A stretch of DNA of 64,000 nucleotides, taken from NCBI GenBank assembly GCA_024508355.1, contig JAMZEJ010000003.1, positions 417,624 to 481,623 on the forward strand. Reading direction: 5' to 3'. Below, in pieces: positions 19,759-28,708 of this stretch. Origin of the DNA: Rhizosaccharibacter radicis. GTDB lineage: Bacteria > Pseudomonadota > Alphaproteobacteria > Acetobacterales > Acetobacteraceae. The notes under the pieces were generated by a model. It did no database searches, was not told the DNA's origin, and worked only from the letters and a program-made list of their open reading frames with translations. Made by a program: the position numbers and the translations under genes. Numbering within the stretch: the first letter of the stretch is position 1; each line of letters opens with the position of its first letter.

Positions 19759-20415
19759 CTAGCACGAATCCGTGGGTGGCGGAACCCGGAGCAGCCGGCG
19801 CAGCATCCCGAACGGCAGCAGCCGGCATGCGAGCACCCCGGACAGCAGCGGAAGCACCGTGGCGAACAGCTCCCGTTGCCACCTCGGCATCGCCCAGCCC
19901 AGCGCGTGCATGAGCCATCCGCTCCCGGCGCCCAGCCGCAGGATCACCAGCTCACCCCCCACTGCCAGGAAGGCGGCCAGCATCGCCCCGGCGCGGGACG
20001 AAGGCCATCTCACCGCCGCCGCACCCACCAGCAATGCGCCCGGCAACAGCAGGCGCCCCAGGGCCAGCAGGCCGAACCCGGCGAGCAACGGCAGCAACAG
20101 CACCCGGAGCGTCAGCAGCGACAGCATCTGCCATGCCGCCAGGATCTCCAGCCCGACCAGCAGGATGGAAGCGCAGGGCACGAACAGGAGGGCGACGAAA
20201 AGCGCTCCCGCGACACGGCGGAGCGGCGATGCCCGGTGTCGCTGCCGTCGCTGGGGGAGTCCCGCGGGGCGGAGTTCCCCCGAAGCCGGACCGGTCGCCG
20301 GGACGCGCGGCGCGGGAGCGACCGGCAGCCCGGTGTCCGGTCGGCTCCGACGCTCCGTCAGCCGGCGTGCGGCTCCGACGAGAACAGCTTCGCCTTGTCG
20401 GGCTTGTCCTTCCAT
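19759..20415 (-). CDS. hypothetical membrane protein
   Basis: The product is not recognised. From about 20230 downwards the frame encodes a hydrophobic protein with four to five membrane segments ([38 protein letters not shown] and [18 protein letters not shown] among them). Its start is uncertain: between the fdxA stop and the first helix there is no ATG, GTG or TTG in frame, so it begins either at an ATG inside fdxA (20415 or 20463) or at a CTG overlapping the fdxA stop. Composition and hydrophobic pattern support a real gene. Confidence 0.5.
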   Translation of the reverse strand: MEGQARQGEAVLVGAARRLTERRSRPDTGLPVAPAPRVPATGPASGELRPAGLPQRRQRHRASPLRRVAGALFVALLFVPCASILLVGLEILAAWQMLSLLTLRVLLLPLLAGFGLLALGRLLLPGALLVGAAAVRWPSSRAGAMLAAFLAVGGELVILRLGAGSGWLMHALGWAMPRWQRELFATVLPLLSGVLACRLLPFGMLRRLLRVPPPTDSC

Positions 20416-20690
20416 TCCTCGGCATCGGCCGGCGGCTGACCCTTGCGGGTCATGTTCGGCCATTGCTTGGAATAGGTCGTGTTGGTCTCGGCCCAGGCGG
20501 CGGCGCGGTCGTCGCTATCGGGGAAGATCGCCTCGGCCGGGCATTCCGGCTCGCACACCCCGCAATCGATGCATTCGTCCGGGTTGATCACCAGCATGTT
20601 CTCGCCCGCATAGAAGCAGTCGACCGGACAAACCTCGACGCAATCCATGAATTTGCAGCGGATGCAGTTCTCGGTGACCACGTAGGTCAT
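20358..20690 (-). CDS. fdxA: ferredoxin FdxA (7Fe-8S type)
   Basis: The 110-residue protein has the Cys pattern [19 protein letters not shown] followed by [13 protein letters not shown], as in [3Fe-4S][4Fe-4S] ferredoxins of the FdxA type, plus the usual C-terminal tail ([12 protein letters not shown]...). It carries electrons at low potential. Two ATGs lie six bases apart; the second (20690) gives the family's standard MTYVVTENC start and leaves GGAG six bases upstream, so I prefer it over 20696. Confidence 0.93.
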   Translation of the reverse strand: MTYVVTENCIRCKFMDCVEVCPVDCFYAGENMLVINPDECIDCGVCEPECPAEAIFPDSDDRAAAWAETNTTYSKQWPNMTRKGQPPADAEEWKDKPDKAKLFSSEPHAG

Positions 20691-21000
20691 CGTCATCTCC
20701 AGTCGTTCGGCGAGCACGCGCGCGCCGGTGGGCTTCCGCCCATGTGGGCACGGACCCGGGCGCGGGAAGGGGCGACATATGCGGAGCTTTGTTTCCGGGC
20801 GCAAGCGCACCGGCGCAACGCTCTCTCCACATGAAGCAGCGCCGGGCGCCGTCCGAACGAGACGCCCCCGCGATCCTCGGTGGGAGGATGGCGGGGGTTG
20901 GTCCCTGATACGGCGCGTCGTGGGCCGGGGCTCCGGAGGCGTATGGCCCGGAGGCGGTCACGGCGGGGCGGGGTGGACGTTGCCGCCGCGGCGCGAGCGG
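20691..21000. other. 310-bp intergenic region
   Basis: This gap lies between the S4-domain gene and fdxA on the minus strand. It probably carries the fdxA promoter. I saw no gene, repeat or clear terminator. Confidence 0.4.
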
Positions 21001-21300
21001 TCAGGGCACCTCCTCATACAATCCACGCGCCTCGGGCGCCGGACCGCGCCGGGTCGCCAGAGACAGCACCCGGATCACCCGCACGCCGGGCACCCCGCGA
21101 TGCGCGCCGAACGGCAGGGTCAGCACGTCGCCCGGCCGCAGCCTGGCATGGGCCTTGTCCGTCGGCTGTCGGTTGATGCGGATCAGGCCGTCCTGGATCA
21201 GCCGCACGCAGTCGGAACGCGCCTTGAGGAAACGGGCGCACCAGAGCCACTTGTCCAGACGCTGCCAGTCCCGGTCCTCGGCCTCGTTCCCGGCCGGCAT
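21001..21300 (-). CDS. S4-domain RNA-binding protein (Hsp15/HslR-like)
   Basis: The 99-residue protein is mostly one S4 domain: RLDKWLWCARFLKARSDCVRLIQDGLIRINRQ (residues 14-45), then a basic loop and a beta end VIRVLSLATRRGPA. Hsp15-type proteins bind stalled 50S subunits carrying nascent chains. I chose the ATG at 21300 because the S4 fold begins just after it; the open frame upstream has no family similarity. In alphaproteobacteria this gene commonly follows the SUV3-like helicase gene, as here. Confidence 0.88.
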   Translation of the reverse strand: MPAGNEAEDRDWQRLDKWLWCARFLKARSDCVRLIQDGLIRINRQPTDKAHARLRPGDVLTLPFGAHRGVPGVRVIRVLSLATRRGPAPEARGLYEEVP

Positions 21301-21688
21301 CACCCCGACGGTCCCGCGAGGGGACGATGCGATGACCCGGCATTCCCCTCGGCGCGCCGTGTCATCCGATGGCCCCGCATCCCGGCTGGGGCTGGCCGTT
21401 GCGCCGAAGGCATCGTCCCGGCCTGGACCGGGCGACCATACCGGCGCGTGGTCGCAAAACGGGCGACGTTGCCGTTCCGATGTCCGTTTTCCGGTTGCCG
21501 CGGGGCCGGAGGAGCGCACTCCGTCCTGTCGGCGGAATGAGAAGCGGCCGATGACCGTGCCGCTCGAACCACATCGGGCAGCATCGACGTCCGCTCCCGC
21601 GCAAGCCGCCGCCGCGGGCCAAGGCCGCAGGAACCGGTTCCATCGCTCGCCGGATGCTGCCGCCCATTTATGGCTCGCCGGTTGTGGC
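21301..21688. other. 388-bp intergenic region
   Basis: This gap separates the helicase stop from the S4 gene. It is somewhat less GC-rich than its surroundings. No gene or clear terminator was found; frames through it lack similarity or ribosome sites. Confidence 0.4.
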
Positions 21689-24600
21689 TCACCGCTTGAA
21701 GGTGAGGGTCGCCAGCACCGCGAACGGGCTGTCCGGGTTGATCTGCGGCCTGGCCGGTGGACGCGGTGGTCCGGGCCGGTGCGCGGCTGGCCTCGGCGGC
21801 CTGGGAGCGGCATCGGGCGTCCCCGGAGGGAGGTCGCCACCGTGCCGGCGTCGCGGCCTGTGGGGCCGCCGGCCGGGCGCCGCATCGTGTTGCTGCTGGG
21901 CCGCGCCGGGATCACCGGCAGCCGGTGCTGGCGCGACGGCTTCCGCGGTGGCCGGTTGCCGCCGTGCCGGGGCGGCCCGCTTGTGCCGATGCGTCGCGCG
22001 GTTGCTGAGGAGCGGCGGGGTCGGCGGTCCGAAAGCGCCCTCGGCCATCGGGCGCGGCGGCAACAGCCGCAGTCCCATCGCGGCCAGCACCGCGGGCAAG
22101 GCGTCCAAGCGCAAGGACAGGCGGGATGCCAGGTCCGAGGGAGGCACCGCCGGACCGTGACGGGTTCGCCAGTTCAGCTCACCGGCCAGCCTCTCGGCCA
22201 CGTCCAGCCTGACCAGCACCGGGCCACAAGCCACCCAGCCGAGCGCCTGCATCATCGACCGGCTCGGACTGGCCGGCATCCGTGCGCCGCCTGGCGCCTG
22301 AGCCGGGGGTCCGGCCGCCGGTTCGGCGGCGTGTGCTTCCGGTTCCGGGCCTGGCGCCGTTTCGCGCTCCCCGCCGCGACCGCTACGGCGCCGCCGGCGT
22401 CGCCGCCGCCGATGCTCGCCCTCCACCGCCTCTGCGGCGGCGGGCGGCTCCTCCGCCGCGATGTCGGAAGGACGCGACCCTTCCCGGGCGGCATCGGCGA
22501 GAGCCGGCTGGTCCGCTTCGGCAGCGTCCCCGATCTCGCCGGATCCGGTGGTGGTGGAGGGATTCGAGGGCCTTGCGTGATCCGGAATGCTGGACGTGGG
22601 GTTCGGCGAGGCCGCTTCCTCCTCCCCGTCTGCGCTCGCCGTTCCGCCCGCACCGGCCGGGATGAGCGAGCCCGCCGGATGGTCGTCGGCGGTTCGCATG
22701 GAACCAGCGTCCGCCGATCCGAGGCCCGGCGCTGAGAGATCGACCGGTTCGTCGGCGCGATCCGACGAGGGCGCGTTCGTCGGCGTTTGTGCTCCGTGCG
22801 CGTCCGGAACAAGGGAGGCCGTCCCCCCGGTCTCGCCCGAGGCCGGCGCGTCTGCATGCGGCGGCGCGGCGTCCAGGCTTCCCGTCGGCTTCGAATCGCT
22901 CGCGATGCCCGCCGTAGCGCTGCCCGCGTCGACCTGTTCTTCGCTCGCGATAGCCCGGTGGCTCATGTCCGGGATGTCGGGAAGGCCGATGACGCGTGCC
23001 CACCGGCTGCCGGACAGGTCCCGTTCGGGGGAGACCGTGTCAGCCGACACGTCGTCGCGCGCCGCTGCGTCGTCCCCCACTGCAGCCGGAACGACGGCCT
23101 CGCCGACCGGGGGCGCGGGCGGAACATTCTCGTCCGCCGCCGCGCCGGTATCGGCTTCACGAACGCTCAGCGTTTCGGCGTCCGCCGGCCCACGATGCTC
23201 CGGAAATGTTCCCTGCGCCGTTCGTGCGCGCCCCCGGCCGGACGGCGGGGCATCCGACGCCACGCCACCGGGTGAGCGATCCGCATCCTGACGGGGAGGG
23301 GGCGGCACGTAGTCGCGGGACACAGACACGAGACCCGGCGGCGGCAGGGCGGGAACCGGCACCCGGTCGCGCACCGCGAGCAGGATCGCGCGCAGGGCGG
23401 CGGGTTTCGGCTTCAGCAACGCCGGCATGAACAAGGCGAATCGGCCGCCGCGGACGCCCAGACCCTTCAGCTTGCCGCGCTGGTCCGCGTCCAGCTCGCA
23501 TGGACCCGGCACCAGGCCGGCATGTTCCCACAGGCGGTGCAGGACGCCGCGCAACGCGGGATCCTCCGCCGCGCCGTCGCGGGCCTTCACCAGCGGCGCC
23601 AGCTCGGTGGCGATCAGGGCGTCCAGCGCGGCCTGCAGCCGCTCGCGCACCTGTTCGCGCTGCGCGCTGTCGAGGAACTCCGTGTCCAGCACCTCCACCA
23701 TGGGACGCATCAGCCCGGATCCGGGCCGCAGCCGCCCCACCGGGGCATCGTTCCACAACATGCGGCGACCATCCGGCGCGATGCGGAACGCCTCCGCCGG
23801 AGCGGATGCCAGCGACGCGACCCGGCGCGGTATTTCCTCGCGCAGCGCCCTGCGTGCGGCCCGCAGCACCAGCTGCTTCTCGGGGCCGTCGGCGGCCTCC
23901 GGATCGGGCATCAGGGAGAAGCCGGAAACCTGGCCCACGGGATGACCTTCCACCACCACCTCGCCGCGCGGCGTCACCGCCGACAACATCTCGCCGCCTT
24001 CGCCGCGGCCGGCCTCGTCCAGCCGCCGGATCAGCAGGGCGGCACGCTTGTCCACGAAGCGCGCGGTGAGGCGCTCATGCAGCGCGTCGCTCAGCAGGTC
24101 CTCGGTGGCGCGCGCCCGGTCTGCCCAGCCGCCCGCCGGATCGAGCCAGTCCCGTCGTGCCGCGAGATAGGCCGCGACCCGGACGCCGCTGAGACGCTGC
24201 ATCAGCGTGTCGATGTCGCCGTCCGCGCGGTTGAGGTTGTTGAGCAGCCCTTCGAACCACGACACGTCGAGCCGGTCGCCGCGCATCACGTCGTTGAACA
24301 CCCGCAGGCAGAGCCGGGTGTGGCTGTCGTCGCCGATCTTGCGGAAGTCCGGGATCTGGCAGGCATCCCACAGGAGGCGGGTCGCTCGCCGCCCCTGTGC
24401 CGCCTTGCGCACCTCGGGATCGGCCGCCAGCGCCTGGAGGGTTTGCAGGTCGGATGCCTCGTTGCCGCTGGCCAGCCCCTTGCGCGGCGGGGGCAGCAGC
24501 AGGCTGTGCAGCAGCGCGTCCGGGCCGCTGAAGTCGAGGGCCGCGTTGCGCCAGGAGATCTGCCCGATCGGGTCGAAGCGATGATTCTCCACCGCCGACA

Positions 24601-25639
24601 CCAGATCCTCCGCCATCGGAGGACAGGTGCCGGTGGTGCCGAAGCTGCCGTCGCGCATGCCGCGTCCGGCGCGCCCGGCGATCTGCGCGACCTCGGACGC
24701 GTGCAGCCGCCGGGGCCGGGCGCCGTCGAACTTGCTCAGGCCGGCGAAGCCCACATGGTTCACGTCCATGTTGAGCCCCATCCCGATCGCGTCCGTCGCG
24801 ACCAGATAGTCGACCTCCTTTTCCTGGTAGAGCGCCACCTGGGCGTTGCGGGTGCGCGGGCTCAGGCGCCCCATCACCACGGCGCAGCCGCCGCGACGGC
24901 GGCGGATCAGCTCGGCGATGGCATAGAGCTCGGCCGCGGAGAACGCGACCACGGCGGAACGCGGGGGCAGCTTGGTGAGCTTGGCGGCCCCGGTGAACAG
25001 GAGCTGGGACAGCCGCGGCCTGGTCTCGATCTCGGCCTGCGGCACCAGCCGCTGCAGCAGCGGACGGATGGTCTCGGCGCCGAGGAACATGGTTTCCACC
25101 GTGCCGCGGGCGTTCAACAGGCGGTCGGTGAAGATGTGGCCGCGATCCGGATCGGCGCAGAGCTGGATCTCGTCCACCGCCACGAATTCCGGTGGCGCCA
25201 TGCCCCGGCCAGCCCCGTGGCCCGCGCCCTGGCCGCTGCCGTCGTCGCCCAGCGGCATCGCTTCCACCGTACAGGCGAACCAGCGCGCGTCGGGGGGAAC
25301 GATCTTCTCCTCGCCGGTGATCAGCCCGACGCGGCCGGCGCCCTTCTGCGCCACCATCCGCTCGTAGTTCTCGCGGGCGAGCAGCCGCAGCGGGAAGCCG
25401 ATGATGCCCGACCCGTGGGCCAGCAGCCGTTCCATCGCGAGATGGGTCTTGCCGGTGTTGGTCGGGCCGAGCACCGCCTTCACGCGCGGTCCGAACGGGT
25501 CCGGCCGCCGCGTCCCGTCGGGGCTCCGGCGGCCATCGGGTCCCGGCCCGCCGGCCGTGGAGGCGCCGGAAGCGGGGGAAGGGGACGAGGCCGAGCCGGG
25601 ACCGTCTGGGCCCTGGGCTCGGAAGGAAGCGCCGGCCAT
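21689..25639 (-). CDS. SUV3-like (mitochondrial-type) ATP-dependent RNA helicase
   Basis: The 1316-residue protein has Walker A GPTNTGKTH (residues 58-66), the DEAD-box variant DEIQ (156-159), and helicase motifs such as TDAIGMGLNMDVNHV and QIAGRAGRG. These place it with SUV3-type DExH RNA helicases found in alphaproteobacteria and mitochondria. The middle (about 560-860) is folded; residues about 870-1140 are acidic low-complexity sequence, then comes a run of nine arginines, a small conserved domain (LVRLDVAERLAGELNW) and a Pro/Arg-rich tail. I chose ATG 25639; a longer open frame upstream lacks similarity. Confidence 0.9.
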   Translation of the reverse strand: MAGASFRAQGPDGPGSASSPSPASGASTAGGPGPDGRRSPDGTRRPDPFGPRVKAVLGPTNTGKTHLAMERLLAHGSGIIGFPLRLLARENYERMVAQKGAGRVGLITGEEKIVPPDARWFACTVEAMPLGDDGSGQGAGHGAGRGMAPPEFVAVDEIQLCADPDRGHIFTDRLLNARGTVETMFLGAETIRPLLQRLVPQAEIETRPRLSQLLFTGAAKLTKLPPRSAVVAFSAAELYAIAELIRRRRGGCAVVMGRLSPRTRNAQVALYQEKEVDYLVATDAIGMGLNMDVNHVGFAGLSKFDGARPRRLHASEVAQIAGRAGRGMRDGSFGTTGTCPPMAEDLVSAVENHRFDPIGQISWRNAALDFSGPDALLHSLLLPPPRKGLASGNEASDLQTLQALAADPEVRKAAQGRRATRLLWDACQIPDFRKIGDDSHTRLCLRVFNDVMRGDRLDVSWFEGLLNNLNRADGDIDTLMQRLSGVRVAAYLAARRDWLDPAGGWADRARATEDLLSDALHERLTARFVDKRAALLIRRLDEAGRGEGGEMLSAVTPRGEVVVEGHPVGQVSGFSLMPDPEAADGPEKQLVLRAARRALREEIPRRVASLASAPAEAFRIAPDGRRMLWNDAPVGRLRPGSGLMRPMVEVLDTEFLDSAQREQVRERLQAALDALIATELAPLVKARDGAAEDPALRGVLHRLWEHAGLVPGPCELDADQRGKLKGLGVRGGRFALFMPALLKPKPAALRAILLAVRDRVPVPALPPPGLVSVSRDYVPPPPRQDADRSPGGVASDAPPSGRGRARTAQGTFPEHRGPADAETLSVREADTGAAADENVPPAPPVGEAVVPAAVGDDAAARDDVSADTVSPERDLSGSRWARVIGLPDIPDMSHRAIASEEQVDAGSATAGIASDSKPTGSLDAAPPHADAPASGETGGTASLVPDAHGAQTPTNAPSSDRADEPVDLSAPGLGSADAGSMRTADDHPAGSLIPAGAGGTASADGEEEAASPNPTSSIPDHARPSNPSTTTGSGEIGDAAEADQPALADAAREGSRPSDIAAEEPPAAAEAVEGEHRRRRRRRRRSGRGGERETAPGPEPEAHAAEPAAGPPAQAPGGARMPASPSRSMMQALGWVACGPVLVRLDVAERLAGELNWRTRHGPAVPPSDLASRLSLRLDALPAVLAAMGLRLLPPRPMAEGAFGPPTPPLLSNRATHRHKRAAPARRQPATAEAVAPAPAAGDPGAAQQQHDAAPGRRPHRPRRRHGGDLPPGTPDAAPRPPRPAAHRPGPPRPPARPQINPDSPFAVLATLTFKR

Positions 25640-26075
25640 GACACAGATGGTCGGGCGGTCCGGCGTGTTTTGCAAGGCTGCGTGCGGGGGCACCCCGCGA
25701 TCGGCCGCCGAAGCCGGCCGGTCCGGCGTCGCGCCGGTGCTTCGGCCAGCGCGGAAACGCGGGCCGTTCAGCGTCCGGCGCGTCCGGGTCTGCCGCGTTA
25801 GCGCCTCGGAAAGGGCAGGAAGAAACAAGCGCGCGGGCGTCTCGAGGAGCGATCCGTGCCATCGGCGCCTGGCTTCCGGGTCCAGGGGCAATGTTCATCG
25901 CCGGCCTTGAAACGCCGGGTCGAAGCGTAAACCGGGTCCTCCTCGTTCAGGGGCCGCTACGGTGCGTTCCGCGTGGTTGCCGGAGCCCCAACCTTCCGGA
26001 ACGTTGCCTCATGGACTGGTCGCGACCCGGCGGGAGCGGCATGGTCCGGCTCCCCCTGGAGCGGAAGCCGCCATC
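25640..26075. other. 436-bp divergent intergenic region
   Basis: This region lies between the helicase gene (minus) and the aminopeptidase gene (plus) and should contain both promoters. No gene, repeat or terminator was recognised. Confidence 0.4.
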
Positions 26076-27506
26076 ATGTCCGAATTCCTGTTCGACCGCG
26101 CCGTGGACTGCCTGGTCGACGGCACGCCACCGGATGCGAGGGTCGTGCATTGCGTGCGTCCCGACGGATTGGAGCCGCTGCTGGACGCCCTGGACGGTGG
26201 CCGGGATGGGGTGGCCGGGCGGTGGCTGCGGAGCCAGGAGTTCAAGGCTACCGGCGGGAGTCTCATGCTTCTGCCTGGTCCCGACGGGGTGGCGGCGGCG
26301 GTGCTGGGACTGGGGGAGGCCACGCCGGGTACCAGCGATCCGACGCCGTTCGGTGCGCTCGCCTTCGCGTTGCCGGAAGGGGCATGGACGCTGCAGCTGC
26401 CGGAGGACGTCGATCCGGACGACGCCACGCTCGGCTTCTGCCTCGGTGCCTACCGTTTCACGCCCTTCAAGAAGCCCAGGCGGCCGCCGGCGCGACTGGT
26501 GGTTCCGCCCGGCGCAGGGGGCGCCGGCCTTGCCCTGGCACGCGCGGCATGGCTGGCGCGTGACCTGATCAACATGCCCGCCGACCGCCTCGGCCCCCGC
26601 GAGTTGGCGGAAGCGGGTCGCGCGGTCGCCGCGTCGTTCGGCGCCGAATGTCAGGTCTGGACCGGGGAGGAGCTCGACGCACGCTATCCCACGGTCGCCG
26701 CGGTGGGTCGCGGATCGGCGCGCGCACCGCACGTGCTTGTGGCGTCCTGGCGGGGGTCGGAAGCGGGCGAGGATGCGCCACTGATATCGCTGGTGGGCAA
26801 GGGAGTGTGCTTCGACACGGGCGGCTACGACCTGAAGCCGTCCAGCGGCATGCTCCGGATGAAGAAGGACATGGGGGGCGCCGCGACAATCCTGGCCCTG
26901 GCGCGGGTGGTGATGGAGCGCGACCTCCCGGTGCGGCTGGAGATGCGGCTCGGCTGCGCGGAGAACAGCGTGTCGGGCACCGCGATGCGGCCGGGCGACG
27001 TGTTGCGCACCCGAAAGGGCTTGTTCGTGGAGGTGGGCAACACCGATGCCGAAGGGCGGCTGGTGCTGTGCGACCTGCTGGACGAGGCGGCGGAGGCCGG
27101 GCCGGCGCTGCTGGTGGACGTGGCGACGTTGACCGGCGCGGCGCGGGTGGCGCTCGGACCCGACCTGCCGGCCCTGTTCAGCAACGACGACTCGGCGGCG
27201 GAACGGGTGCTCGATGCCGGCCGCCGCACCGGCGATCCGCTCTGGCGGCTCCCGCTGTGGGGCGGCTACGACGACTGGATGTCGAGCCCCGTGGCGGACC
27301 TGAACAATGCGTCATCCCGGCCGATGGCGGGGGCGGTGACGGCGGCGCTGTTTCTGCAGCGCTTCGTGCCGCCCGGGACGCGCTGGCTCCACGTGGACAG
27401 CTATGCGTGGAACGATTCGAACCAGCCCGGCCGGCCGGAAGGGGGCGAGGCGCTGGCGCTGCGGGCTTTGTACGGGGCTTTGTTGCCGATTGTTAATGTG
27501 GCGTGA
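26076..27506 (+). CDS. leucyl aminopeptidase family protein (M17)
   Basis: The 476-residue peptidase has the M17 metal and catalytic motifs: VGKGVCFDTGGYDLKPS (Lys and Asp ligands), then the signature NTDAEGRLVLCD with the Asp/Glu ligands and catalytic Arg. The C-terminal SSRPMAGAVTAALFL and WLHVDSYAWN are also typical. It removes N-terminal residues using two divalent metal ions. The length is slightly below classical PepA, matching the shorter alphaproteobacterial subgroup. Confidence 0.92.
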   Translation: MSEFLFDRAVDCLVDGTPPDARVVHCVRPDGLEPLLDALDGGRDGVAGRWLRSQEFKATGGSLMLLPGPDGVAAAVLGLGEATPGTSDPTPFGALAFALPEGAWTLQLPEDVDPDDATLGFCLGAYRFTPFKKPRRPPARLVVPPGAGGAGLALARAAWLARDLINMPADRLGPRELAEAGRAVAASFGAECQVWTGEELDARYPTVAAVGRGSARAPHVLVASWRGSEAGEDAPLISLVGKGVCFDTGGYDLKPSSGMLRMKKDMGGAATILALARVVMERDLPVRLEMRLGCAENSVSGTAMRPGDVLRTRKGLFVEVGNTDAEGRLVLCDLLDEAAEAGPALLVDVATLTGAARVALGPDLPALFSNDDSAAERVLDAGRRTGDPLWRLPLWGGYDDWMSSPVADLNNASSRPMAGAVTAALFLQRFVPPGTRWLHVDSYAWNDSNQPGRPEGGEALALRALYGALLPIVNVA

Positions 27507-27553
27507 GAACGCTTTCGGGGTGGTAACGGTCTGCGCAGCGTTCCATGTGATGA

Positions 27554-27607
27554 CAACTGATTAAGTTGCGGAGTTCGCACGTTCGGTTCGAAAACGATGC
27601 GGAACCG
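27554..27607 (+). promoter_or_regulatory. inverted repeats upstream of the MarR gene (candidate operator)
   Basis: The unusually AT-rich gap before the MarR gene holds CAACT-N5-AGTTG (27554-27568), TTCG-N3-CGAA (27582-27592) and CGGTTC-N12-GAACCG (27584-27607). MarR-type proteins often bind such palindromes in their own promoter. No binding evidence exists here. Confidence 0.3.
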
Positions 27608-27704
27608 TGAGTTTCCCGGCGCCTTATGGGGGCGGACGCGCTTTTCGCGCGAGATCACCGGATGCCCCGGACGCCGTTGCGATCCGACAAGGAAAGGATG
27701 TTCC

Positions 27705-28100
27705 ATGGCGCAGGCCTCTTCGACCGACCAACTCGTCGGCACCCTGCGGGACACCATCGTGTCGATGGTGCGCCGCGATGGGCCCGACCTGTCCGCCCGG
27801 CAACTCGGAGTGTTCCTCACCTGCTACCTGCAGGAAGGGGCGCACACCGTCCGCGGCCTCGCGGCGGACCTCAACGTCAGCAAGCCGGCCATCACCCGCG
27901 CGCTGGACCGGCTGGGTGAGCTCGATCTCGCGCGCCGAAAGGTGGACCCGATGGACCGCCGCTCGATCCTGGTGCAGCGCACCCTCAAGGGTGCCGCCTA
28001 TCTTCGCGAGCTGCGTTCGATCATGACGGAAGCGGCGAGCACCGGTCGCAAGGCGGAGGAGCGGACGCCCGAGCGCGCTGGCCGTCGCGCTGCCGGCTGA
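27705..28100 (+). CDS. MarR-family transcriptional regulator
   Basis: The 131-residue protein has a winged helix-turn-helix: LSARQLGVFLTCYLQEGAHTVRGLAADLNVSKPAITRALDRL (about residues 31-72), then the wing RKVDPMDRRSILVQRTLKG. The family usually represses efflux or catabolic genes and dissociates on ligand binding. AAGGAAAGG lies upstream of the ATG. The last 25 residues are basic and unstructured. It may control itself and the exported-protein gene 150 bp downstream. Confidence 0.88.
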   Translation: MAQASSTDQLVGTLRDTIVSMVRRDGPDLSARQLGVFLTCYLQEGAHTVRGLAADLNVSKPAITRALDRLGELDLARRKVDPMDRRSILVQRTLKGAAYLRELRSIMTEAASTGRKAEERTPERAGRRAAG

Positions 28101-28199
28101 CGCGACCCCGGCGGCCGCGATCCCCGCGCCGGCTGCCGGGCTGCTCCGGGCGCATCGCAACGCAACCGCATCGTCCTTCGAACGCTAGAACGCTGATAC

Positions 28200-28220
28200 C
28201 GGTCGCTTTTCCGGCGACCG
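28200..28220 (+). other. hairpin between the MarR gene and the exported-protein gene
   Basis: CGGTCGC and GCGACCG form a perfect 7-bp stem with loop TTTTCCG, 31 bp before the downstream ATG. There is no T-run, so it is more likely a leader structure or operator than a terminator. Confidence 0.35.
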
Positions 28221-28251
28221 ATCGGTTCAGTACGATCGAAAGGACACCGCA

Positions 28252-28701
28252 ATGCGGTTCGCAGCCCTCGCGACCTCTGCTTCCCTGCTGGCGGCGAGCT
28301 TCGCCATGCCGGCACTGGCCGCCCAGGATCCCGGCGTCGACAGCAAGCCGGTCGGCACCATCACCATCGAGGCCAAGGCCGCCGACGTGGGCGTCGGCTA
28401 CACCTGGGGCGACGGCGTGCTGCATTATGCCGGCCACACCTACCATTTCTCCGTGAAGGGCGTGGACGTCGCGGCCGTCGGCTTCTCGCACATCACGGGC
28501 CATGGCCGGGTCTACAACCTGAAGCACCTCCACGATTTCGATGGCACCTACGCGGCCGCGAACGGCGAGGCGACCGTGGACAAGGGTCTCGGCGGCCAGA
28601 CCCTCACCAACGGCTCCGGCGTGACCATCCGCATCGACGACATCACCCGCGGCGCCCGTCTGGCCGGTGCGGCGCAGGGCATCCAGCTCACGCTGAAGTG
28701 A
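28252..28701 (+). CDS. small exported protein, unknown function
   Basis: The 149-residue protein has a clear signal peptide (MRFAALATSASLLAASFAMPALA, then cleavage before AQD). The mature part is beta-rich with VGVGYTWGDGVLHYAGHTYHF and a central GRVYNLKHLHDFDGTY. I have seen this pattern in other alphaproteobacterial hypothetical proteins but cannot name the family with confidence. Four to six bases before the ATG is a purine-rich GAAAGGA. It is convergent with the downstream sugar-phosphate transferase gene, stop codons seven bases apart. Confidence 0.75.
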   Translation: MRFAALATSASLLAASFAMPALAAQDPGVDSKPVGTITIEAKAADVGVGYTWGDGVLHYAGHTYHFSVKGVDVAAVGFSHITGHGRVYNLKHLHDFDGTYAAANGEATVDKGLGGQTLTNGSGVTIRIDDITRGARLAGAAQGIQLTLK

Positions 28702-28708
28702 GGCTCTT

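Noticed and set aside
25640..25891. N-terminal extension of the SUV3-like helicase to 25891
   Set aside because: The extra 84 residues are biased and lack family similarity; ATG 25639 lies just before the conserved region.
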